A stretch of DNA of 64,000 nucleotides from Sphagnum magellanicum (Eukaryota > Streptophyta > Sphagnopsida > Sphagnales > Sphagnaceae): NCBI GenBank assembly GCA_021904315.1, contig CM038919.1, forward strand, positions 22,423,666-22,487,665, read 5' to 3'. The notes beneath the pieces are model-generated. The model worked only from the letters and a program-made list of their open reading frames with translations, had not been told where the DNA came from and ran no database searches. A program made the translations under genes and the position numbers. Below, in pieces: positions 55,926 to 64,000 of the stretch (position 1 is the stretch's first letter; every line of letters starts with the position of its first letter).

Positions 55926-56324
55926 GGAGCCAAATGCCCAAACTCAAAGCACTTGTGTTCTCATCATCACATGTAGTTACCATTTCATTTGACAATGAGA
56001 AGCAATGACACCTTTCCTATTACCTTCAAGCAATACATCCTTTGATTTGATTGCTCAAACCCTTTACCCCACTAGTGAATTAACATTTCTTTTGCAACTA
56101 TTGAATTTAGTGAGATTCAAAGTGCTTTTTTGGTTTAGAGGATTGAATTTGTGGGTGTGTGTACATAACAAAATCCAAGTTAGTTAAAGGCTTTGTGTGT
56201 GAATTGGCCATTAGGTGCATTCATCGTCAATTGAAGATTTTTAAATGAGGATCAATTGCATGATGACGTTTTATGAAACATCCTTGATCACAAATGTCAA
56301 ATACTTTGATGTCATGAAAAGCTG

Positions 56325-56580
56325 AAGTTGTGTTCACAACTCCTAGAATCTTTTGAAAACTTTATTTTTTCATTTTAAAAAAAATTTACAATACTAGTGC
56401 CAACAATGAGATGAATCCAAAAGCCTTAATTTTTGTAAAGATAGTATGGAGAGTTGAAGTTGAAGTTCATGATTCTTAGGATCTTTTGAAAGCTATATAA
56501 TTTCTTTTAAAAAAAAATTTAGGGCGTTAGTGCCAATAATGGGATGAACCCAAAAATAAAGATTATTGGCATAGATGGTA
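56325..56580. repeat. ~130-bp tandem duplication
   Basis: Copies at about 56335-56450 and 56465-56575 share ttctaggatcttttgaaa-type, then aaaaaaaatttac/agg, then gtgccaacaatgagatgaa words. Diverged and non-coding. Confidence 0.7.
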
Positions 56581-56789
56581 TGGCTTATTTTTCGTTTGCT
56601 TTGTTTTAATAATAATGAAAAATTTGGACCTTATGAATTGGACTTATTATTTTTGCATTACACCAAAACAATATAAATAAAACTTTGGATATACTATTGT
56701 ATTCCATTTTAATAGAATTTGTATCACATTATTTTTTAACATTGTAATTATGACATGGAAATATAAAGGACTGAAATTGTAATATAAAA

Positions 56790-57000
56790 ATATTTTAATA
56801 TGAAGAATTGAAATCACATATATCTTAAGTATCAAACATTCACATTTTTAAAATAATATGAAAAGTCGTAATTTTTTTAATTGGACAAATATCACAACAT
56901 AGTTTATAGACATTGAAATCATATATGTCTTAAACATCAAGCATTCAAATTTTAAAATTAAAGTGGAAAATTATCAAAAATCAATTTTAGCCTTTGAAAT
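56790..57000. repeat. ~110-bp tandem duplication
   Basis: The series gaaatcacatatatcttaag, then catcaaacattcacattt is echoed by gaaatcatatatgtcttaaa, then catcaagcattcaaattt. Confidence 0.7.
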
Positions 57001-57439
57001 TGCATATTTGAATACTTCAAAATTGTTGTACCATTTAAACAAACTTAAACTTTATATGATTTGTATAAATAATTATGTTTATGTTGATATAATGTTTGAT
57101 AAAAGATATCATTTTAACATTTGTTGAAATGATTATAAATAGATATTGAAATTACATTATATACCAACTCTTATTATTTTACATTATTTTAATATAATTA
57201 TTTTGTGCTGGAAGGTTTGTGATTGACAACCTTGAGGTTTTCATGTGTGGGCATAACATCATACAAAGCCATTTTAAGAATGCAATACCCACATCTTAAG
57301 GTAGACCATACAAATAAAAAATAATTTTTTTAATAATAATAATTTTTTTTTGAGTTTTAAAGCTATTTAAAATGGAAAAAATTTACGAGTGCAAGAATTA
57401 GCCTTAAAGTTTAAAACTAATTACCCCACAAAACAAATA

Positions 57440-58480
57440 CATAAACCCTAAATAGTTCTAATGGTAGTGTCACCTAAAAAGGAAGGGTCAAACAACAACA
57501 CGACCCCTCTGTCGAACCCACTCAGATAGAATGTGAATGGGTGTCTGACTATCAAACTAGCAACATGACAATGGCACAAATCTGAGTCCAAAGCTTTTGT
57601 CCTCTGGATCTACTAAACCCCAATGAGAGGCACACATCACCAGTGCAAACTCCCCTATTTCTGAACTTCCATAAATTCTCCTTTTACTCAGACAAATCAG
57701 CAAGACAGAATCTTAGAGATCAAACTCATTAGCTTGAAATTTACAGAGTTCCTCGACAGCACAAGCTTTCTTCACTCTAGAGTGCTCATCAAAAATCTAT
57801 CAACCCTACTTAGCTAAGTTATTGGTGCAGCGGAAAGTTACAACAACTCAGCCAAGTACTCAAAAACAGACATATGGATCAATATGTCTATGCATTCCTA
57901 AGCTCATCCGACATCTTCAGCTCTACCCTTCCAACTTCAACGCAAAATCTCAGAAAAATCTCATCTCTAGCACGACCTTAGCCTCCTGCTATACTCTGAT
58001 CTCCTTTCTCTGAACAATGTTCATCTAGAATCAAAAGCAATTTCTGAACTCTAACGCTCTCCTCCTCCAATCCGACCTCTCAGTTTGTCCCCTCATGCAT
58101 TCCTGAGCTCATCCGACATCTTCACCAAAATCAGCGCTTCCTTTGCTCCGTCCTTGGCTTCCTTCACAAGCCTCTGTCCTTCCTTATTTTTTCCGCCGTC
58201 ATCTCCTCAACAGCACATCAATGCGGCGCCATCCCCCTTCATCATTCGTGTCGCCTTTCTCCTACACTCCCCATCCCACACAGCCAGAGAGCAACACTTC
58301 CCATGCATCCCATGCACGATCAGTACTAACCACCTTCCAAAACGATAAAATCCGCCGCCCTCATCAATGAAGGTGACGGCTGGATCAACTCTAGAACCCT
58401 GATCAGTGAATCTGGCATTCACGCAAAATGCACAACCCTAGAATCCTTGTTCGGCCACTCCCTTTCTGGTTACAGTAGAT
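57440..58480. other. GC-richer island, unassigned
   Basis: This 1 kb stands out as C-rich on the plus strand in an AT-rich region. It contains a near-exact repeated phrase, gagctcatccgacatcttca-like, at about 57900 and 58107. Plus-strand frames at 58085-58348 and 58143-58370 and a minus-strand frame at 58207-58422 (VTFIDEGGGFYRFGRWLVL) overlap, and none is recognisable. It may be a transposon end or gene remnant. Confidence 0.4.
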
Positions 58481-58539
58481 GCCATAAACATTAATAATTA
58501 TATAAGCATATACAAATGCAAAACAAATCATTTATATAA

Positions 58540-58930
58540 TAAGTAGGTAGGTAGGCAAGTAGTGGGTGGGTAGGTAAGTAGGGGGGTTAATAAAGAAGCT
58601 TTGCCAAGAGATAAAAATTTAGTTTAGAAAGTATAGAGATTTTTGAAAGGTAGATTTTTAGCCATGATTTATAGAAGTTTTGTTGATATGTAAAGGTTTA
58701 GCTAAGTATAAAAGTTTTGCTAAAAGGTAGAGGTTTAACTAGGAAGAAACAAAGGTTTTGTTGAAAGACAATTTCAGCTAGGAAGAGATAGAAGTTTTGT
58801 TAAGAGGTAGAGGTTTAACAAGAAAAAGATATAAGGTAAGTAGGTAAGGTTGGTAGGTAGGTAGGGGGGCTGGTTGTTAGTTGGTCTGCAATGCCAAAAT
58901 GTAGGTTAGTAGGGTAGGTAGGTGGCAAGA
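58540..58930. repeat. GTAG/TAGG-rich degenerate tract
   Basis: Runs of taggtaggtaggcaagtag and related words at both ends enclose a ~50-base phrase (ggtagaggtttaactaggaa, gaagttttgttaaga) repeated about four times. It is a simple-sequence-derived array with no gene. Confidence 0.7.
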
Positions 58931-61900
58931 TAGTATGGAGGTGAAGGTTGGAAAAAAATGGCCAATCAAAAAAGGTCAAAGCTAGTAGCTATGGTACAAA
59001 GTTGGTTAAGGTAAGGTCAAGAGCTAAATGAAAAAGTGCAACCCATCCTACGGATAGAATAACCAATTGGTGCATTAGTGGATGTTATTTCGCTCTAGCC
59101 AATATCTTGTGGTTTATAACTATGAACCCTACTTTTCATGATTCATCCTCAAAACAAGCTTCAAAGTTGAAAACAATATGTTAGGTTCTAACTTCCATTA
59201 AGTAGTAATTGTAAGATCCATGAAACACACAAAAATTGAAGCTCCTATGATGAAAGCTATGAATGAAAATCAAACCATTGACAATGGCCACCAAACTAAT
59301 TAAAGAATAAGCACACATTTAAACATTTTGGAGTCTTAAAGGTTTCAAAGCAAGAACAAATGGGCTAGGACATGATTATCCTTTGTTCATTTGGACACAA
59401 CGATATTTTGTTCGAAGATGTGGCTTATGGAAAGTTGAAAGGTGATGAGTAAAAAAATACTTGCTTTTGCATGCACATGCTGCGTTGAAAGGAGCTAGTT
59501 GGTACAACCAAGGAGATTGTGACAATCCAATGTAACCACATTGAAGGAGTCCCCATATTGGCCTAACATTATAGCTTTAAACCTTAATACTAGCCCCATA
59601 CAAACATGAATTGGGCATATATGTTTGTTCATATTGGACTTGTCTATTATATAATATACATATTCATACCTTTAGGGTGAAAACACATTACGATGGCCAA
59701 AAACTACTGTCACAAATATTGTTTTTCAAAATTATGCAACTTTCAACTTACCAAACAAATATTAAAGAGGTTTTCATAAATTTTACTCAAAAAAAGGTAG
59801 TTCAATAGCCAAACAATGAAAAATTAAAAGGAAACTACATTTTATTATTAATATTAAATGATATATTTGTGACAATTTAAATGTTGTCACAATATATTGC
59901 AAAATGCAAATAGATTCTTAAATGTTAAAGTAATTGCAAAACTTGATGAAACATTTACTCATATATTGAATATAAATTGATTGTACCATTTCAATTACAA
60001 TTGAAAAGTTTGATTCATGTGATTTCACAAAAAAATCTAGATATTTTTTTCATTCAAATGAGCATAAAAGTGTTGAAATTTTTTTTTTTGTTGAAAAGTT
60101 ATTTTCATTTGAAAGATGATAAGGATTATGTTGGAGGCCTTTGTATCAAAATCCATTTTATATGTTATCAAAACACTATATGAAATCAAAGAAAAACTAC
60201 CCTCAAAATATACCAAAATATACCCAAAAAAGAGTACAATGTTTTCTTGCCTAAAATGGCCCCCTTGTAGTGTGCTTTCACTCTTTACTTCATACCTAGA
60301 CTCAACAAATGTTGGCCGATTCTTTGAATTTTTTTTCATAACCATCAATTATTGAAATTTTTCCAATAAAAAAAAGGTTAATTTGAATGGTGCAGGGGCA
60401 AAGGTGTTGGTCCCTTCCATATGGTTTTAATAATTGATGGGTAAGCATTAATGGATCACTTTGGAATTCTATTAAGCAAGTTACAGCTAACATTTGGCAA
60501 TGAAATATTCTTGTAAGGGGTTGGAGTTTAAAAAAACTTGGGTGAATGTCTTTCAAGAATTTTCATCTTCACTTACAATGGCCTTGAATTAGAAGATGAA
60601 ACATAGATGCCATTACGATTTAAATAATTTGTAGTTTCTAAAATGGAAAAAAAATTTGAACATGGTTCACATGGAACTAGAAATTTTTAATAGAAAATTA
60701 ACTCTTTGTAAAGACTTGTATGCTATAAATTTTAAGCCAATAATGATCCATTGTGGCAACTAATATGTTTTCTTAAGCATCTCAATAAACTACATGGATT
60801 CCACTTTTAATAGAATAAATTTTCTTAATATTTAATCACTCATGAAAGGAACTTATAATTTGACATGTGAAACACAGTAAGCTAAGGAATATGAATCTAA
60901 ATGAGCTCTTTTGATATAAATGTAAAACAATCCATGCACAATCTAGGGTTAGCCTTGTGAGTAGGGATGGTTGATATTTTTGTTACATATTTTTGTTGCA
61001 TAGAAAACATCTTCATATTATATTTTTTTATGAATCAATGGATTGGAAGATGGTTTATAGGTATGAAACATCAAATTGTTTTTTAGCATTTCATGAGGCT
61101 ACTTTTCTATATGTTCTTTCCATCATGAAGAGTTAAAATGTTCTTAAATGTCATATCTACAACTCATGTTTGGCACTAACAATTCCAAAGAGGGCTAGTT
61201 GAAAAAAAGAGGGAGACTAAGAATAGTTTTATCAAAATTTCAAAATATCAAATCCAAGACCATTCAAAACACTTGAATACCAATATAGCTTTAAAACTTA
61301 GAAGTGAATTTAGCACACTTATTGAGTATTGTCAAGATTTTGAAATATTCAAATTCATGTTGCCAAACTTTGTTTCTTCAAAAAATTAATTATTTTGACA
61401 AATCTTGTTGAACTTGAGTTGTAGGTATAGTATATTGAATTAATTGGCTGAATTATCAAGCTTAATGTGGCTTGAATATATTTTTCCTTGGTCTATTAAT
61501 AGCCTTCATGACCATTTTCCAAGTTGATTCCCTTTAAGGTTTCATAAATAGAATATTTTATCATCCACCCTTGAAACAAATTAATATGTTTTATATTGAC
61601 ATTTCAAATTTCAAAATGAAGTTGTCTTTAAAGCAAAAGATATTTTTCTAGCTTGGATATTTCTTTTAGTTTCCATCCATGTTTGTTTTTGCATTGGGTA
61701 GCATCATGAATATATTTGTTAAAATTTCCTTCATTTGTTTTCCATTTTCTTCATGTTGTTCAATTTTCTTAGTTCCAATCTATTTGGATTATTTTCAAAT
61801 AATCATACAAGAACTTTTTTTTTTGGGGTTATTCGTGTGATTTAAAAAAACATCAAGAAGTTTGTGAAACTTTTGTTTTTGTTTGGTTTAATCTAGGAGA

Positions 61901-64000
61901 GATTTTCCTTTTTGAGATTAACCCATAAACATTTGGATGAACCAATTTGGTTTAGCTTGACCCGAATGTGTGATGTGCCTATCAAATCCTCGCAACCATT
62001 CAACTTGGGGTTGAGCTACCACATGCACAAATCCAAATTGCCCATTTCCAATTCTTCTCTTGTGATAAGAATTTGATTTTTAGAGACATTTTTGCATGTG
62101 AAGGGCATCTTGTTGAAAAGCTCCAAGGTTGGAGTAGCTATTTGAAAAGCATAGAGAAACATTAGAAAAGTTGATCACATAAAGAAAAAAAAAATATTAA
62201 TCACGTTCCGTTGGAGATCTATTAGAATGAGTCCAAGGTCCCACAATGATAATGAAAGTAGTGCTAACTTTTGGCAAGTATCCTTAACAACATTTGAATA
62301 GATACACAATGCATCCTAATTTGTAGTGTTTGAAAAATCAATGATGATGCATGCTCCTCCTATCATCAATTTTGTCATAAACAAATTGCTTCAAATGCAC
62401 TTTGGGGACAAACATTTGGATCACTCCTTCTCTTTGCCATGTTTTTTCCTTTTAATTTTGTGATATTGAAATTTTGTCCAATTTTCCCAAAAACTTAGTG
62501 AATTTATCCAAGTTTCAAATCCACAATTTAAAAAAAAAACTTGGGTTTTGATGGTTGACAATTTTTTCCAATTTATTGTCAAGATTTTCCAAATTTTGGA
62601 ATAAAAAGAAACTCCAACTTTGCTTAATTTTCACGTTTTGAGAGTTTCACAAAAATTTCCAACTTTCTATCATATTTTTTGCAGATTTGTGTGTGTATGT
62701 GTATCACAATCTTTTTCAATTTTGTGGTTTTAAGAGTTTGAGGAATTCTCCCAATTTTCTATCAACTTTGAAAATAAAAGGTTCATCCCCATTCTTCCCC
62801 ACCTAAAATCAACAAAATAAAATAAAGTTGGTCCTCCCCCCTCTATAACACCCCTTCCCATAAAAAGGACCAAGGATAAAGAGCAACATAGGTACTAATA
62901 ATGTTTGTTTGCATTTGGGAACAAATGGAACACCTTTTGATTTCTCAAATAATCCCAAAGTATTTTCAAGGAACACATTGGATTCCTCATTCATTTAAAC
63001 TCTTTTTTGGACATTTTTTTTGCACATTACTCATATGCATGCCTTCTATCTAGAACACCAAAGTTTTATAGAATATGAAGCATGTAGTCTTGGTCTAAGT
63101 CTCCACATGCAATTTTGAAAACTATTCAAAATTAAAAACTCCAAAGTTTCAATGGTGACAATTTTAAAACTTTCATCCAAATGTAATTTTTAAAAATCCA
63201 AAAGATCCACCTTCAAGTCCACAACAACTCCACCAAGTCAAAATTTCCAAATTTCAATGATTTACATGATTTCTAGACATTTTTGTGGAAGCTAGTCCTA
63301 TTTTTGGATTGTGATAATTTTGGTCAAATGTCAATTAAGGGTTAAATTTGTTTAGTACCATATCTATACCATGGAGGACAATAAAATGATTTGTTTTATA
63401 TAGGTTTCCAAGAACTTTGACATTGTATTTCATGTATATAATGTCCATATATACTTAAGGCGTTATTACAAAATGTGGGTGCAATTCATTAGTCCTTGTT
63501 CACTAGACTAGTGAATTCATTGCTTCCCCACTAGGTCCTGTTCATTATAACCAACAAATTCACTCATAATTTAGTGAAATCACTTGATGTATAGGGACAC
63601 CTTTTGTTGTAGTGAGAAGACATATAACTCTAGTTTTTTTTTTGGAAGTAAGTTTCCTAAGGTTAAAAAATGAAAATATAAGATGTTAGTTGTAGTGTTA
63701 ACTAGAATCGAGTTTTTCGTCTAGGTAGTTGGCTCGGTGGGTTTCAATGAAAGGGAAGACCCATTACAAGGCCTTGCCTTAGGGTGTCTTCATGTTAATG
63801 AGTTTCACCTAGAACTTTAAAAAAAAAGATGTTTTAGAAGATTTTTAAGAGTCCAATTAAACTTTGGGGCATAGAATTGAAATTGTATGATAATTTTTAA
63901 TTTTTTTATTGTATAATTATAACATATAATATTGATTCAATAAGTTCCAATAAAAAATTAATGTAAATTGTGAAAAATGGAGTTCCTTTTGTGGTTGTAA
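58931..64000. other. AT-rich intergenic, no gene seen
   Basis: No supported gene to the end of the window. Frames of up to about 103 codons near 60037-60556 are unassigned. A 17-base palindrome (ttcactagactagtgaa) lies near 63499. A lone TTTTGTTGTAGTG word near 63605-63617 resembles a CACTA transposon end but has no partner. Confidence 0.45.

Noticed and set aside
28666-63617. CACTACAACAAA at 28666 and TTTTGTTGTAGTG at 63605-63617 as the two ends of one CACTA transposon
   Set aside because: The span would be 35 kb with no transposase, the flanking bases do not form a 3-bp duplication, and other elements of differing age lie between. Likely unrelated words.
63700-63790. Possible tRNA-like SINE (word ttggctcggtggg)
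   Set aside because: The box A lacks the required A and no acceptable box B follows at the right distance.

Overview
This is 64 kb of nuclear DNA from a land plant. It is AT-rich and gene-poor. It has one intact intronless receptor-kinase gene with a plant SPARK ectodomain, spliceosomal GT-AG introns in several gene fragments, Helitrons with plant-type ends, and LINE, reverse-transcriptase and hAT relics whose peptides resemble families I associate with seed-free plants, ferns in particular. A large-genome fern is my best guess; the lineage is inference, not proof.

Layout. 1-8160: AT-rich, no recognisable gene, with a very strong G-quadruplex motif at 5175-5198. 8160-10360 (+): decayed hAT-like transposase. 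10.4-13.3 kb: a quiet stretch, then a decayed reverse-transcriptase element with a Cys-knuckle/nuclease-like tail. 13.9-18.6 kb: the host gene island, an intact 784-codon RKF3-like SPARK receptor kinase (15181-17535, +), followed by three different minisatellites in a row. 19.3-24.0 kb (-): a nearly full-length but broken LINE (endonuclease, reverse transcriptase, C-terminal knuckle), with TTTAGGG-like motifs at its 5' side. 24.5-30.8 kb: AT-rich DNA with small repeats and a GGTTA-rich block. 30.8-40.2 kb: two adjacent old copies of a ~1.2 kb repeat; the second is split by two Helitrons lying exactly end to end (A 32129-36396, B 36397-39251, both on the minus strand).

The Helitrons are the most interesting part. 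Helitron A carries the first five exons of DNA ligase IV (LIG4) with every intron, splice site and phase intact (242 codons). It stops just before the exon expected to hold the catalytic lysine, so it would encode only the DNA-binding domain. Helitron B carries what reads as a complete four-exon small gene (116 residues plus stop, all phases agreeing) that I cannot name.

41.3-47 kb (+) is a less AT-rich mosaic of host gene fragments in one orientation: a VAN3-binding/DUF828 (auxin canalization) piece, then consecutive exons of an autoinhibited P-type Ca2+-ATPase (ACA) with splice sites still visible. It resembles an older capture event or a decayed gene block. 47-64 kb: AT-rich intergenic DNA with several decayed tandem duplications, a 135 bp foldback element, a G16 run and a GC-richer island at 57.4-58.5 kb; no gene recognised.

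The kinase is the only gene here that looks functional as it stands. The Helitron cargoes are plausible transcribed units, but that is untested.
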